Shown: positions 17,449-28,826 of the stretch, in pieces
Position numbering within the stretch: position 1 is the first letter of the stretch
Layout of the letters: the number at the start of each line of letters is the position of its first letter
NCBI GenBank assembly: GCA_004010835.2
Contig: CP030868.2
Span: 1,612,001-1,676,000 of the forward strand
Reading direction: 5' to 3'
DNA: 64,000 nt
Origin: Oenococcus sp. UCMA 16435
GTDB lineage: Bacteria; Bacillota; Bacilli; Lactobacillales; Lactobacillaceae
The notes under the pieces: model-generated
Seen by the model: the letters and a program-made list of their open reading frames with translations, nothing else
What the model was told of the DNA's origin: nothing
Databases searched by the model: none
Position numbers and translations under genes: made by a program

Positions 17449-18500
17449 AAAATAAAAGAAAACAGGTAAATGCAAAAGTAATTTCTATCAAAGAATACTT
17501 ATTGCTGTTTTTGGCCACAATAGTTGTCTGTGGCGGTTACAGTGGAATTCTTTTGGCAGCCGTTAAAAAAAATAATGCATCTTCTCCTTCCCAGGCATCA
17601 TTGCTTATGTTGGGATACGTTGTATTTGTAAGTGTAACGATCTGCATTATTGTAGCCGCCTTTCAATATTTTCGGATTAATCGTCCGATTCGCAGGCTCC
17701 AGGATGCAGCACAAAAAATAACTAATGGAGATTTTTCTGTAAGATTAAAACCGTATCTTGGCAATAAAAAAAAGAACGAGATTGAAATTCTGTATGAAGA
17801 TTTTAATAAAATGGCTGAAGAATTAGGTACTACCGAAACATTAAAGACAGACTTTATTTCAAGTGTTTCTCATGAAATAAAAACACCAATTGCCATAATT
17901 GAAAATTATGCGAGTTTTCTGCAAAGCAAAAACATTGATGAAAAAGAACGCTCAAAATATATTAAAACGATTATTCAAGGAGCACGGCGTTTGTCCGAAC
18001 TAGTCAATGATATTTTAAATATGAACAAACTTGAGCATTTGAAAATTATTCCTAAAGAAAAACCTTATTCTCTTGATGAACAGATTCGTCGATGTGTTAT
18101 ATTCGCTGAAAATTTATGGTCGGATAAAAAAATTACGATTAGTGCCGATCTTAACGATGTTACGATTTCTTATGATGAAAGTTTGCTTGAACTAGTTTGG
18201 AATAATCTGATTTCTAATGCAGTAAAATATACCGATTCCGGTGGGGAAATAAAGATTTTTTTAAAAAAAGAAGAAGGATATGCCATTGTTTCCATACAAG
18301 ATAATGGTTGTGGCATGGATGAAAAAACTCATTATCATATTTTTGATAAATTTTATCAAGGCGATACTTCGCGTTCAAAAGAAGGAAACGGTCTAGGCCT
18401 TTCGATGGTTAAAAAAATTATTAGTATTTTGGATGGAGAAATATCAGTTGATAGTCAACTGGGAATTGGCAGTTCTTTTACTATTAAATTAAAAATTTAG
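17445..18500 (+). CDS. Sensor histidine kinase
   Basis: A 351-residue kinase with two membrane segments (about 15-37 and 50-75) separated by only about 15 external residues, so it has almost no extracytoplasmic sensor and may detect signals within the membrane or from a partner transporter, as in antimicrobial-peptide systems. A HAMP domain is followed by HisKA (ISSVSHEIKTPIAIIENY) and HATPase with WNNLISNAVKY, DNGCGMD and GNGLGLS. It pairs with the regulator upstream and ends before a strong terminator. Confidence 0.92.
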   Translation: MKNKRKQVNAKVISIKEYLLLFLATIVVCGGYSGILLAAVKKNNASSPSQASLLMLGYVVFVSVTICIIVAAFQYFRINRPIRRLQDAAQKITNGDFSVRLKPYLGNKKKNEIEILYEDFNKMAEELGTTETLKTDFISSVSHEIKTPIAIIENYASFLQSKNIDEKERSKYIKTIIQGARRLSELVNDILNMNKLEHLKIIPKEKPYSLDEQIRRCVIFAENLWSDKKITISADLNDVTISYDESLLELVWNNLISNAVKYTDSGGEIKIFLKKEEGYAIVSIQDNGCGMDEKTHYHIFDKFYQGDTSRSKEGNGLGLSMVKKIISILDGEISVDSQLGIGSSFTIKLKI

Positions 18501-18520
18501 GTTTCCCAAAAATTTAAATA

Positions 18521-18555
18521 AAAAAGAATGGAAAATTATCTTCCATTCTTTTTTT
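18521..18555 (+). terminator. Rho-independent terminator after the two-component genes
   Basis: A 13-bp stem AAAAAGAATGGAA/TTCCATTCTTTTT with loop AATTATC and a T tract. It separates the two-component operon from the ABC operon, so the latter has its own promoter. Confidence 0.88.
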
Positions 18556-18657
18556 ATTGGTTTAAAACTTATCAAATTAAGGTTCGGTTAACATTTCCTT
18601 ACCATTGGCGAAAGGTACGAATCATATCATGAGACCACATAGGAGGAAAAACATTAT

Positions 18658-19572
18658 ATGGCAGTAATCGAAGTGAACCATTTAACAAAGAATTATGGAT
18701 ATGGCCGTGGAATTTTTTCAGTCTCTTTTCAAATAGAACAAGGAGAAGTATTTGGGTTCGTTGGTCCCAATGGAGCTGGCAAAACAACAACGATTAGACA
18801 TTTAATGGGATTTTCAAATCCGCAAACCGGCAAGGCAGTTATTAATGGTATGCCGTGTTTTCAAAGAGCGAGTACGATTCTTCAGGACATTGGTTATCTT
18901 CCCGGCGAAGTTGCTTTACCCGACGGATTGACCGGATGGCAATTTATCCGGATGATCCAAGGATTAAGAAATTACCACGATGATAAACGACTTCGTTATC
19001 TTTTAGGCAAATTCCAATTTGATCCAGCGGACAAAACGAAAAAAATGAGTCTGGGAAATAAAAGAAAACTTGCAATTGTAGCCGCGTTTTTAACTGATCC
19101 TAAAATATTGATACTTGATGAGCCAACTAGTGGTCTTGATCCTGTTATGCAAGAAACATTCATTGATTTTTTAAAGGATGAGAAAAAACGTGGGAAAACT
19201 ATTCTTTTGTCCAGCCACATGTTTAGTGAAGTAGATGCGACTTGCGATCGGATTGCCATTATCAAAGATGGGAAAATAGTTTCTGTCGTTGCGGCTGAGG
19301 ACATTCATCACAGTAGTCGCAAAACCTATCAAATTGTTTTTAAAAATTTTGAAGATCTATCTGCTTTTTCAAAAGAGTTCAATGCTGATATTGATTCCGT
19401 AGATAGAAAACTCAAAATGCTAGAAATAAATATCGAAGATAACAAGATTAATTCGATGATTAATGTTTTAACTAAATATCAAATCCTTAATTTTAAGGAA
19501 AAGAAATTCACATTGGAAAATTATTTTATGCATTTCTATGCAAAGAAAACGATAAAAGAGGCCAGTAAATGA
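18658..19572 (+). CDS. ABC transporter ATP-binding protein 1
   Basis: A 304-residue ATPase preceded by a perfect AGGAGG. Walker A is GPNGAGKTT, signature MSLGNKRKL, Walker B ILILDEPTSGLD, with an H-loop SSHMF. After the ATPase core comes a roughly 80-residue C-terminal extension of the kind found in multidrug/antibiotic export ATPases. It overlaps the second ATPase gene by 4 bases, and both serve a single permease, so the exporter is probably a heteromeric ATPase complex, likely induced by the adjacent two-component system. Confidence 0.92.
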   Translation: MAVIEVNHLTKNYGYGRGIFSVSFQIEQGEVFGFVGPNGAGKTTTIRHLMGFSNPQTGKAVINGMPCFQRASTILQDIGYLPGEVALPDGLTGWQFIRMIQGLRNYHDDKRLRYLLGKFQFDPADKTKKMSLGNKRKLAIVAAFLTDPKILILDEPTSGLDPVMQETFIDFLKDEKKRGKTILLSSHMFSEVDATCDRIAIIKDGKIVSVVAAEDIHHSSRKTYQIVFKNFEDLSAFSKEFNADIDSVDRKLKMLEINIEDNKINSMINVLTKYQILNFKEKKFTLENYFMHFYAKKTIKEASK

Positions 19573-20474
19573 AAGAAATTATTAGAATTAACAATCTAAC
19601 AAAAGACTATGGATCAAAGAAAGGCGTTTTCGATGTTAATTTGTCTATAAATAAAGGCGAAGTTTTTGGTATCGTCGGTATTAGTGGTAGCGGAAAGACT
19701 ACTATAATCAGGCATCTGATGGGCTTCTTAAAGTCTGACAAAGGAGAGACTTTGATTAAGAACGAAGATTGCTGGAAAAATTCTGCTGAATTAAAAGAAA
19801 ACATCGGTTATGTTCCTGGAGAGATTGCCTTTCCCGACGCTAAAAACGGAACAGATTTTCTAAACACACAAGCAAATTTTTTGCATCTTGACGATATGTC
19901 ATTTGCTGATGATCTTGTTAAAAAATTTGATCTTGATCCAAGCGCTAATTTAAAAAGGATGAGTAAAGGTATGAAGCAAAAGACTGCTATAGTCAGTGCT
20001 TTTATGGCGGATCCAGAAATTCTCTTATTGGATGAAGCAACTACCGGATTGGATCCATTAATGCAAAATGTTTTCATCGATTTGATAAAAAAGGAAAAAA
20101 GTAAAGGCAAGACTATATTTATGAGTAGTCATATGTTTAACGAATTAGAAAGTACTTGTGATCGTGTTGCCTTTCTAAAAAATGGACATATTATTCAAGT
20201 AGTTAAGATTGACCAAATTCGCGGAAACGAAAAAACCAAAGAATACAAAATTGAATTTGTAAAAGAAGAGGATTACAAAAAATTTCTCAGACATCCTTTT
20301 AATATGATCCGTTTGCAAGAAAAATTAAATCAAGTCACTATCAGTATTTCTGATACGAAAATCAACGAGTTGTTTCGTGTTCTTTCAACTATGGAAGTTA
20401 AATTCATTTCGCAGCTGCCACTGACTTTGGAAACATATTTTAAGGAAAAATACAATCAAACGGAGGTCGCATAA
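19569..20474 (+). CDS. ABC transporter ATP-binding protein 2
   Basis: A 301-residue paralogue of the preceding ATPase with Walker A GISGSGKTT, signature MSKGMKQKT, Walker B ILLLDEATTGLD and H-loop SSHMF, plus the same C-terminal extension. The glutamate after Walker B aspartate is present in both paralogues, so both ATP sites look competent. The pair arose by tandem duplication. Its stop overlaps the permease start by one base. Confidence 0.92.
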   Translation: MKEIIRINNLTKDYGSKKGVFDVNLSINKGEVFGIVGISGSGKTTIIRHLMGFLKSDKGETLIKNEDCWKNSAELKENIGYVPGEIAFPDAKNGTDFLNTQANFLHLDDMSFADDLVKKFDLDPSANLKRMSKGMKQKTAIVSAFMADPEILLLDEATTGLDPLMQNVFIDLIKKEKSKGKTIFMSSHMFNELESTCDRVAFLKNGHIIQVVKIDQIRGNEKTKEYKIEFVKEEDYKKFLRHPFNMIRLQEKLNQVTISISDTKINELFRVLSTMEVKFISQLPLTLETYFKEKYNQTEVA

Positions 20475-21193
20475 TGATTAGTTGGACCTTAATGAAACAA
20501 ACGATTAAAAATAATATTGTCCTCTGGTCAGTGATTACTGCTGTACAGGCAGCTATGCTTATTTTGCTATCAAGCATAGGAATTAAAGTAGCAGCAACGG
20601 GACAAATGTACTACAATCTTTTGCCGGAAATTTTATCAGCCATTTATATTATGGTGACTGGTAATAAACTATTAGCGGCTCAGGTCGACAGAGGAACAAT
20701 GGCATATATATTGTCAACGCCGGTAAAACGTATCAAAGTAGCTATCACGCAAGCAACTTTTTTTATAGTTTCTCTATTTGCCATGTTCCTTGTGACATCC
20801 TTGGCTCATGCTATTTCTGCTTTAATTGCATTTAACGGTATTAGTTCAAGCGATGTGGAAATGATTGTAAAACTTAATTTAGGCTTGTTTTGTTTGACAT
20901 TGGCTTTCAGTGGCATTTGTTTCTTAGCCTCGTGTATTTTCAACCTTTCTAAATATGCTACTGGAACTGGAGGCTTTATAGTTGGTTCTTTTCTGCTAAT
21001 ATCTTTAATTCCACTATTTAGCCAAAAGTTGGCCGATCTCAAATACTTCACAATAGTTACCCTCTATGATTTGACATCTATTATTGCTGGTAACTCGGAC
21101 TTTGTTATAAAAGCGCTAATATTGGCTGGAATAGGCGCTTTAGCTTACATTGCCGGAACAACAATTTTTATCAAAAAAGATTTACCGATATAA
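20474..21193 (+). CDS. ABC-2-type transporter permease
   Basis: A 239-residue membrane protein with six hydrophobic segments in the ABC-2 export topology. The segment TMAYILSTPVKRIKVAITQ is the short cytoplasmic coupling region often seen in these permeases. It completes the operon with the two ATPases and is translationally coupled to the second. The cargo is unknown; an antimicrobial or lipid-like molecule is typical. Confidence 0.85.
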   Translation: MISWTLMKQTIKNNIVLWSVITAVQAAMLILLSSIGIKVAATGQMYYNLLPEILSAIYIMVTGNKLLAAQVDRGTMAYILSTPVKRIKVAITQATFFIVSLFAMFLVTSLAHAISALIAFNGISSSDVEMIVKLNLGLFCLTLAFSGICFLASCIFNLSKYATGTGGFIVGSFLLISLIPLFSQKLADLKYFTIVTLYDLTSIIAGNSDFVIKALILAGIGALAYIAGTTIFIKKDLPI

Positions 21194-21338
21194 ATAGCAC
21201 TAATAATTAGTATTATGAATTAATTTTATTAAAGACAGTTTACTCATAAATTTATTTGTCCGAGAATTTGGCGTAATATATATTCGAATAGATATATTAG
21301 GCAGCATGAAGTTATAACTTTATTTGAGGCAACTAATT

Positions 21339-23969
21339 ATGCAAAAGAGTAAAGATATTGTTTATGATTTTGTCAGGAAAACTATTTATACAAAACCAGG
21401 TTCTGGTCGAGGAATAACTACTTTATTTATTTCTGAGGCACTTAAGCTTCAAAGAACTAATGTTAGTACTTCGTTAAATGAATTGGTGAATGAAGGACTC
21501 CTGAAAAAAACAGATACACGTCCGGTACTTTATACAATAGCCGAACAAGAGAAAAAAGACGCCTTTACTTCATTAATTGGTTATGATGGCAGCCTGAAAA
21601 AAGCATGCCAATTGGCAAAAGCGGCTGCTCTTTACCCGAATGGAAGTTTAAATATCCAGATTTTTTCTAAACCTGGAAGCGGAACTTCATTTTTTGTTTC
21701 TCAAATAATAAAATTTGCTAAGGACAATAACGTTCTTTCATTAGATGCACCGAACATAGTAATTAACTGTCGCAATTTTGCAAAAGATATCCATTCTTTA
21801 GATGAAGAGTTATTTGGTCCTAATGGGGATTTTGAAAACAGCTGTTTTGATAGAGCGCGTGGAGGAATTCTCTTTTTAAATCATTATGATTTTCTTGATT
21901 CAGCTCAACAATCTCGTATTTTAGATCTATTGGATAGAGAACAAGATGTTTTAAACCAAGTTCATGAATCAAATAATAAGATATCCAAAAAAACTTTTCT
22001 AATACTTTCTTGCTCTCAACAAAGCAACAAACAAATCGAACAAAAAATACAAGTGAATATTAAATTACCTTCATTGGATGAACGCCCTTATATTGAAAAA
22101 CTTGCACTAATTAACCTCTTTTTTTCTATTGAAGCTAAAAATGCGCAGCGAAATATAATTGTTTCGATTGATGTCTTAAAAGCACTTTTGTTAGCTGATT
22201 ATGATTGCAATATTAAAAATATATCTCTTGCAATTCTTATGGCTTGTGCAAATGCATATGTCCGCGTGGTTGATATTTCACATAAAAATGTAAATGTTTA
22301 TCCGAACGATTTAAATGCAACTATTAGAAAAAGTCTTCTTAAAGAAAAAGAAAATTCTCATGTAGTAAAAGTTTTTTTTGAAGGTATGAATGAGGCTTTT
22401 TATGATTATCAAGCCAATTTGCAAAACGATTTTTCAAATAAAAATATGAATGATCTTTATGCGAATATTAACAAACAATATGAACATTTGATTGACCAAG
22501 GTATTAGTAACGGAAGTATTAAAAGTGTTATTAATAATCATATTCAAGAAATATTTAATAATCAAAATTATTCAAGCTTTAATACAGATTCAAATCCAAA
22601 AAAACTTGAAAAGGTGGTTGACCCAAAAATAATTTCAATTGTTCAAAATTGGTTGAACACTTGTAAAAAGAACTTGAACAGAGATTTTGGCGGAAATGTT
22701 TTTTATGGTTTATGTCTCCATATCAATTCATTACTAGCTCTGCAAAATAATAACGAAAGAGTAAATAAGCAACAAGTTAGAAAACTAATTTTTCAGTATC
22801 CATTAGAGTACAAAGAGGCAGTAAAATTATCGCAGATTTTGCAGGATGAATTGGAATTAAAAATATCAACTGAAGAAGTGGCTTTAATTACAATGTTTCT
22901 TGTTGATCCTCAAGAAAAGAACGATAACAGGCATCCGGTGGTTTTGTATGTTATGCATGGTAATGGAACTGCTAAATCGTTGATGGAAACAACCAATTCT
23001 TTAACTCAAAGTCATTATTCTTTTGCTTACGATATGAATTTAGAGACGGAGGTAAAAACGGCGAAGGAAGATATTGAATCTTTGATATTAAAAATTAATC
23101 AAGGTAAAGGTGTTATTGCCATATATGATATGGGTTCAATTAAATCTATGCTAGAGACTATTAGTGAAGAAACCGATATAAAAATCAGGATGCTTGAAAT
23201 TCCGATAACCTTGATTGGTATTAATGCTGCTCATCGGAGTTCCATGGAAACAGATATTGATTATGTCTATCATCTTATTAATACGGATATAAATCGTTTG
23301 CAGGGTGAAGAACAAAAAAAAGAGGACACGGTCATAACTCTTTGTCACACTGGTGAAGGAGGAGCTGAAGAACTTAAAAATTATATAGAACAATATTCAA
23401 AATTAAATTTAAGAGTAGTTCCGCTTTCGATTTCCAACAGAGAAAAATTAATTAAAGAAGTTATTGACCTGCGTAAAATCTATCATATTTCGGCTTTTGT
23501 AGGAACGTACGACCCAAAGTTATTTGGAATACCTTTCATTTCGATAAATAAAATTTTTGAAAATTCAAAAATGGATTTAGACTCAGTGCTAACTTTTAAA
23601 CCGATTTTGTCTCGATATGAAGCATATGAACAAATATATGAATATTTTAAACAGCAATTTAAATATACTTCAGTATCTGAATTGAAAATAGTCTTACCAG
23701 AGGTTATGGATCAACTATGCCTTTCGTACCAATTAACCGAAGACCAAAGAATAGGTCTGTTTGTTCATTTAGGGTGTCTCATCGAGCGGACGCTTTCTGG
23801 CAAAGAACTTGGACATAACATGAATCAGAAAAAAATAAATTTAATGTTTAAAAATGATTATCATCTCATTACAAGAATAATGAAAAAAATAGAAAAGAAA
23901 TTTACAATAATTATTAATGATGATGAAATTGCAACGATGATCATGATAATAAAAAAATTACAAATTTAG
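21339..23969 (+). CDS. LevR-type PRD transcriptional activator with a degenerate AAA+ domain
   Basis: An 876-residue regulator from ATG 21339 (GAGG 9 bases upstream). Order: winged helix (about 1-65), AAA+ sigma-54-interaction-like domain (about 75-300), PRD1 (about 440-535), EIIA-Man-like domain with the histidine in VMHGNGTAKSL (about 540-660), an EIIB-like stretch, and PRD2 at the end. LevR relatives activate sugar-PTS operons and are controlled by phosphorylation of the PRDs. Here the AAA+ core is decayed: the Walker A lysine is missing (SKPGSGTSF), the GAFTGA loop is absent, and Walker B reads GGILFLNHYDF. It lies just before a cellobiose-type PTS operon, its probable target. Confidence 0.85.
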   Translation: MQKSKDIVYDFVRKTIYTKPGSGRGITTLFISEALKLQRTNVSTSLNELVNEGLLKKTDTRPVLYTIAEQEKKDAFTSLIGYDGSLKKACQLAKAAALYPNGSLNIQIFSKPGSGTSFFVSQIIKFAKDNNVLSLDAPNIVINCRNFAKDIHSLDEELFGPNGDFENSCFDRARGGILFLNHYDFLDSAQQSRILDLLDREQDVLNQVHESNNKISKKTFLILSCSQQSNKQIEQKIQVNIKLPSLDERPYIEKLALINLFFSIEAKNAQRNIIVSIDVLKALLLADYDCNIKNISLAILMACANAYVRVVDISHKNVNVYPNDLNATIRKSLLKEKENSHVVKVFFEGMNEAFYDYQANLQNDFSNKNMNDLYANINKQYEHLIDQGISNGSIKSVINNHIQEIFNNQNYSSFNTDSNPKKLEKVVDPKIISIVQNWLNTCKKNLNRDFGGNVFYGLCLHINSLLALQNNNERVNKQQVRKLIFQYPLEYKEAVKLSQILQDELELKISTEEVALITMFLVDPQEKNDNRHPVVLYVMHGNGTAKSLMETTNSLTQSHYSFAYDMNLETEVKTAKEDIESLILKINQGKGVIAIYDMGSIKSMLETISEETDIKIRMLEIPITLIGINAAHRSSMETDIDYVYHLINTDINRLQGEEQKKEDTVITLCHTGEGGAEELKNYIEQYSKLNLRVVPLSISNREKLIKEVIDLRKIYHISAFVGTYDPKLFGIPFISINKIFENSKMDLDSVLTFKPILSRYEAYEQIYEYFKQQFKYTSVSELKIVLPEVMDQLCLSYQLTEDQRIGLFVHLGCLIERTLSGKELGHNMNQKKINLMFKNDYHLITRIMKKIEKKFTIIINDDEIATMIMIIKKLQI

Positions 23970-23979
23970 TTTAATTAAG

Positions 23980-24417
23980 TTATCGCGTAATATCATTTTG
24001 TTTATCCAATATATTTTTTTGAATAGAAGAGAGAGTATCTGACATTCTGCCATAATAAATGGCTTCGCTAAACCACTGCATAAGAATATTATGCTTTGAT
24101 ACCAGATAGCCAGCGATATTTTGATCGAATATGATTTCTAATCCTTTGTCTTTTTTTGTGGTGTTATACGTAATCTTAATGATATCTGTGGGTAATTTAG
24201 TTGTTGATTGATATTCTGAGCCTCTAATATATTTATTTATTGTGATATTTATAGGGATTTTGCTTTTTGCTTGAAATTTGGAATATTTTAAGCCGCTCTG
24301 AAGATCTTTTCTTGTCAAATTTCTTTTTGTATTTGCGTTAATATCTTTTAAAAGTTCGACTTCTAAATAATTGTAAAATTGTTCTTCCGTTATTTTTAAC
24401 TGCCTAACAATTTTCAT
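23980..24417 (-). CDS. DUF3284 family protein
   Basis: A 145-residue protein beginning MKIVRQLKITEEQFYNYLEVELL, the pattern of DUF3284 proteins, which look like SRPBCC-fold domains and repeatedly sit beside cellobiose/beta-glucoside PTS genes in lactic acid bacteria. Function unknown. It is read away from the PTS operon from the same intergenic region and converges with the LevR-like gene. Confidence 0.75.
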   Translation of the reverse strand: MKIVRQLKITEEQFYNYLEVELLKDINANTKRNLTRKDLQSGLKYSKFQAKSKIPINITINKYIRGSEYQSTTKLPTDIIKITYNTTKKDKGLEIIFDQNIAGYLVSKHNILMQWFSEAIYYGRMSDTLSSIQKNILDKQNDITR

Positions 24418-24725
24418 AACAGTCCTCGAAATCTATTATATGCTGACATATTGTCATTAATGCACCTATCAATCGTAAAGAAAAAAAGTTTTGAAATCTA
24501 TACGAAATAGACTCTTTCTTATACAGTATCTGAATTAACATTATTTGTTTTATACACTAAAACAAATAAGTTTTTTTAATTAGAAAATTTGAGATTAAAT
24601 TACATAATCAATTTTTTTAATCAAAAAAACTTATACACAAGTAAATGTAAGCGTTTTTTATATACTCGATATTGCTTTAGTATACAGTTGTAAAAAAAAT
24701 TAGGCTATTGGAGGATTCAATTGAC
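24418..24725. promoter_or_regulatory. Divergent promoter region with a cre-like site
   Basis: An AT-rich control region between DUF3284 and the PTS operon. TGTAAGCGTTTTTT at 24646-24659 resembles a catabolite-responsive element, matching the CcpA consensus apart from the last two bases. I found no convincing -24/-12 sigma-54 promoter (TGGCAC/TTGCW spacing), which agrees with the decayed AAA+ domain of the upstream activator. Confidence 0.5.
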
Positions 24726-25058
24726 ATGCCAAAAAAAACAAACAGTAATTACAATTCGGAAATTCAGAGTATAGCGATGAAAATCATCGCCCATTCTGGT
24801 GACGGGCGATCGTTAGCGTTTAATGCTTTAGAAATGGCACGTGGCCATGATTTTGGGAAAGCAGAAAAATTACTTAAAGAATCGGATGAAGCAATTGCAC
24901 AAGCACATGAAGTTCAGACTCAACTACTTACTAAAGAGGCTAATGGCAAGAAGACAGAATTCAGTATTTTATTGGTCCATGCACAAAATCATTTTATGAC
25001 CAGTATGCTGGCTAACGAATTAATTAAAGAAATGGTCCATATTTATAAAAAAATATGA
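24726..25058 (+). CDS. PTS lactose/cellobiose-family EIIA component
   Basis: Accepts phosphate from HPr and passes it to EIIB. The 110-residue product from ATG 24726 has the family signature VHAQNHFMTSM containing the phosphorylated histidine near residue 84. The TTG at 24708 is part of the TGGAGG ribosome-binding site and not a start. EIIB, EIIC and a phospho-beta-glucosidase follow on the same strand, indicating a beta-glucoside (cellobiose-type) system. Confidence 0.92.
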   Translation: MPKKTNSNYNSEIQSIAMKIIAHSGDGRSLAFNALEMARGHDFGKAEKLLKESDEAIAQAHEVQTQLLTKEANGKKTEFSILLVHAQNHFMTSMLANELIKEMVHIYKKI

Positions 25059-25072
25059 AGGAAGGAACGATT

Positions 25073-25369
25073 ATGAGAATTTTATTGGTTTGCGCAGGTG
25101 GCATGTCAACGAGTATTTTGATGAAGAAATTAGATAAATATAGCGAGGAGAAAGGCTTAAATATGAAAATAAAAGCCGTTGGAATGTCTGATTATAGTGA
25201 TCTTTACAAAGATTTCGACGTAATTTTAGTGGGACCGCAAGTATCGTACCGAGTTAAAGAGATTCAAAGCAATACCGGTTTACCTGTGGCTGCGATTCCA
25301 TCATTTGATTATGCTGTTGGCAATAGTGAAAATATTTTTAAACTTGCCGTTAATTTGTATAAAAAATAA
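25073..25369 (+). CDS. PTS cellobiose-family EIIB component
   Basis: Carries the phosphocysteine that donates phosphate to the sugar. From ATG 25073 (GGAAGGA upstream) the product has 98 residues, with the P-loop CAGGMSTSIL near the N terminus, the active cysteine at residue 7, and the VGPQVSYR segment. The EIIA gene ends 14 bases upstream and EIIC begins 58 bases downstream. Confidence 0.92.
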   Translation: MRILLVCAGGMSTSILMKKLDKYSEEKGLNMKIKAVGMSDYSDLYKDFDVILVGPQVSYRVKEIQSNTGLPVAAIPSFDYAVGNSENIFKLAVNLYKK

Positions 25370-25427
25370 AAAAATTATTAATTATAAAAGTCTAAATCAA
25401 AAACAAATTTTTAGGAAGGAAATAATC

Positions 25428-26729
25428 ATGGAAAAGCTTTTTAACAGTAAATTCATGAAAGGTCTACAAAATTTTGGCCAAAAACTTGGTTCGAATAAAT
25501 TTATTACATCCCTACAGGCCGCGATGATGTCTTTGATGGGAATTCTGATGGTTGGAGCTATTTCTGAAATTGCTATCTCAGTATTGGGACCAGCGATGTT
25601 CAATATTATTTCGGCAAAAAGTACAACATATGCTTATTTAAGTCTCCCATATCAATTTTCTTTAAATATGTTATCTGTTTATGTAGTTTTATTTTTAGCC
25701 TATCATTACGCACAAAATTTAAAAATGAAATCTCCGATAATGAATTCAATTGATGCTTTATTCGCTTTTTTATTAGTTGCTGGAATATTGACTGCTACTA
25801 AATCTGGCACTTACAGTATCGATATGTCTTATTTGGGGGCTGAGGGATTATTTATTAGTTTTGTAGTTGTTTTTATCTCTGTCCAGGTTGAAAAATTCTG
25901 CTTAGATAAGAATATCCGTATCAAAATGCCAGATGTCGTTCCCCAATTCTTGCAAGATGGTTTTTCTTCAATATTGCCATTACTGTTTAATGCAATTATT
26001 TTTGTTGGCGCCTCGGCAATTGTTAATGTTTCAACTGCTGGTAAGTATACTGTTTGCTCCGGTTTTATGGCTTTACTTTCCGCTCCTTTAGGGGCCTTGA
26101 ATTCGATTCCAGGAATGTTTATTATTTGCATTTTTGCTGCTCTACTATGGGTGTTTGGTATTCATGGTACTGGTATTGTAGGTGCTGTTCTTACGCCAAT
26201 AATTATTCAAGACACCGCCGCCAACGCAGCTTTACATGCAGCTGGAAAACCAGTCGTCTTCTACGCCGTGTTCTTATTTGGAAGTATGACTATTGCAGGA
26301 GGTGCTGGTAATACGTTGCCTTTAGCTTTGATGGGTTTGAGATCTAAAAGTAAACAAATTAGTGCTGTTGCTAAAATTTCTGCAGTCCCTGGCTGGTTTA
26401 ATATCAATGAACCAATGACCTTTGGCATGCCAATTATGTACAATCCAATACTAGCAATTCCATACGTTTTAAACATTCCAATAGTAATGCTATGTAGTTT
26501 GATTGCTTATAAAACTGGTTTTTTAATGCCAAATTGGATTATGATTCTGGCTTTGCTTCCAATGGGATTTAACAGTTATTTAGCTACTTTGAATTGGCAC
26601 AATGCTATTTGGGATTATTTAATGTTGATACCATCAGCTATAGTATATTATCCCTTCTTTAAGGTTTATGAGAAGCAGTTAGTTGCCAAAGAAAATAAGG
26701 CAACTGGTTCAGAAACAATGGCAAAATGA
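25428..26729 (+). CDS. PTS cellobiose-family EIIC permease
   Basis: The membrane channel of the PTS, 433 residues from ATG 25428, which has AGGAAGGAAA upstream; the open frame runs further up through EIIB and is not coding. About ten hydrophobic segments are visible, with the family stretch WFNINEPMTFGMPIMYNP near residue 325 that forms the sugar site in the EIIC-Lac/Cel group. Works with the upstream EIIA and EIIB to import and phosphorylate a beta-glucoside. Confidence 0.92.
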   Translation: MEKLFNSKFMKGLQNFGQKLGSNKFITSLQAAMMSLMGILMVGAISEIAISVLGPAMFNIISAKSTTYAYLSLPYQFSLNMLSVYVVLFLAYHYAQNLKMKSPIMNSIDALFAFLLVAGILTATKSGTYSIDMSYLGAEGLFISFVVVFISVQVEKFCLDKNIRIKMPDVVPQFLQDGFSSILPLLFNAIIFVGASAIVNVSTAGKYTVCSGFMALLSAPLGALNSIPGMFIICIFAALLWVFGIHGTGIVGAVLTPIIIQDTAANAALHAAGKPVVFYAVFLFGSMTIAGGAGNTLPLALMGLRSKSKQISAVAKISAVPGWFNINEPMTFGMPIMYNPILAIPYVLNIPIVMLCSLIAYKTGFLMPNWIMILALLPMGFNSYLATLNWHNAIWDYLMLIPSAIVYYPFFKVYEKQLVAKENKATGSETMAK

Positions 26730-26844
26730 CAAGTTTATTCAACGATTATTATAGATACAAGTATTAAATTTATTATCTTCTAATTAATGAAATCTAAAAA
26801 CAACGTTTTATTTTCATTGAAATAAAATTAATAATTTTATATAA

Positions 26845-28353
<1,509 letters not shown>

Positions 28354-28383
28354 CCTGATTTAATATTTTTTTAATTTTAATGT

Positions 28384-28418
28384 AAAAGCGGAAAGCTTTA
28401 AACTTTCTGTCTTTTTTT
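28384..28418 (+). terminator. Terminator of the PTS/phospho-beta-glucosidase operon
   Basis: An imperfect stem AAAAGCGGAAAG/CTTTCTGTCTTTT with a TTTTTTT run follows the GH1 stop by about 30 bases. Confidence 0.75.
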
Positions 28419-28439
28419 ATATACTTATGATTAATTTTT

Positions 28440-28826
28440 TTAAGCTTCTTGATTTTGCTGAGAACTTATTAACATATTTTTCATACGATAATTTGATGGA
28501 GTCATACCAATAATGCTCTTAAAAACTGCTCCAAAATGGCTTTGCGAATCAAAGCAAAGATAATTAGCAATTACTGAAATCGGTTGATTTGAAAATTTAA
28601 GCATATTTTGGGCTGCTTTGATGCGCTCTTTGTGAATATACCTTTTCAGACTTATTCCTTCCTGCTTTGAAAATTGATTTTTTAAGTAACATTTGTTGAT
28701 GGAAATTTGATCTGCAATGTCATCTAAACTGAAATGCTGAAAAAGATGTTTTTCTACATATTGTTTGCATTGCCTTATATATTTCGATTCATAATTCTTT
28801 TCCTTGAAATTTTGATCAATGCTACA
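28440..28826 (-). pseudogene. 3' remnant of an AraC-family regulator gene
   Basis: The minus-strand frame encodes a complete AraC DNA-binding domain: first helix-turn-helix around FSLDDIADQISINKCYLKNQFSKQ and second around PISVIANYLCFDSQSHFGAVFKS, with the terminal MTPSNYR. The sensing domain, normally about 150-180 residues, is missing. The open frame continues to 28886, but from about 28826 it overlaps the GH3 remnant on the other strand, so the gene is cut there. In the ancestor this regulator and the GH3 gene were probably divergent neighbours. Confidence 0.75.

Noticed and set aside
24418..24725. Sigma-54 promoter before the PTS operon
   Set aside because: No TGGCAC-N5-TTGC-like element with correct spacing was found.
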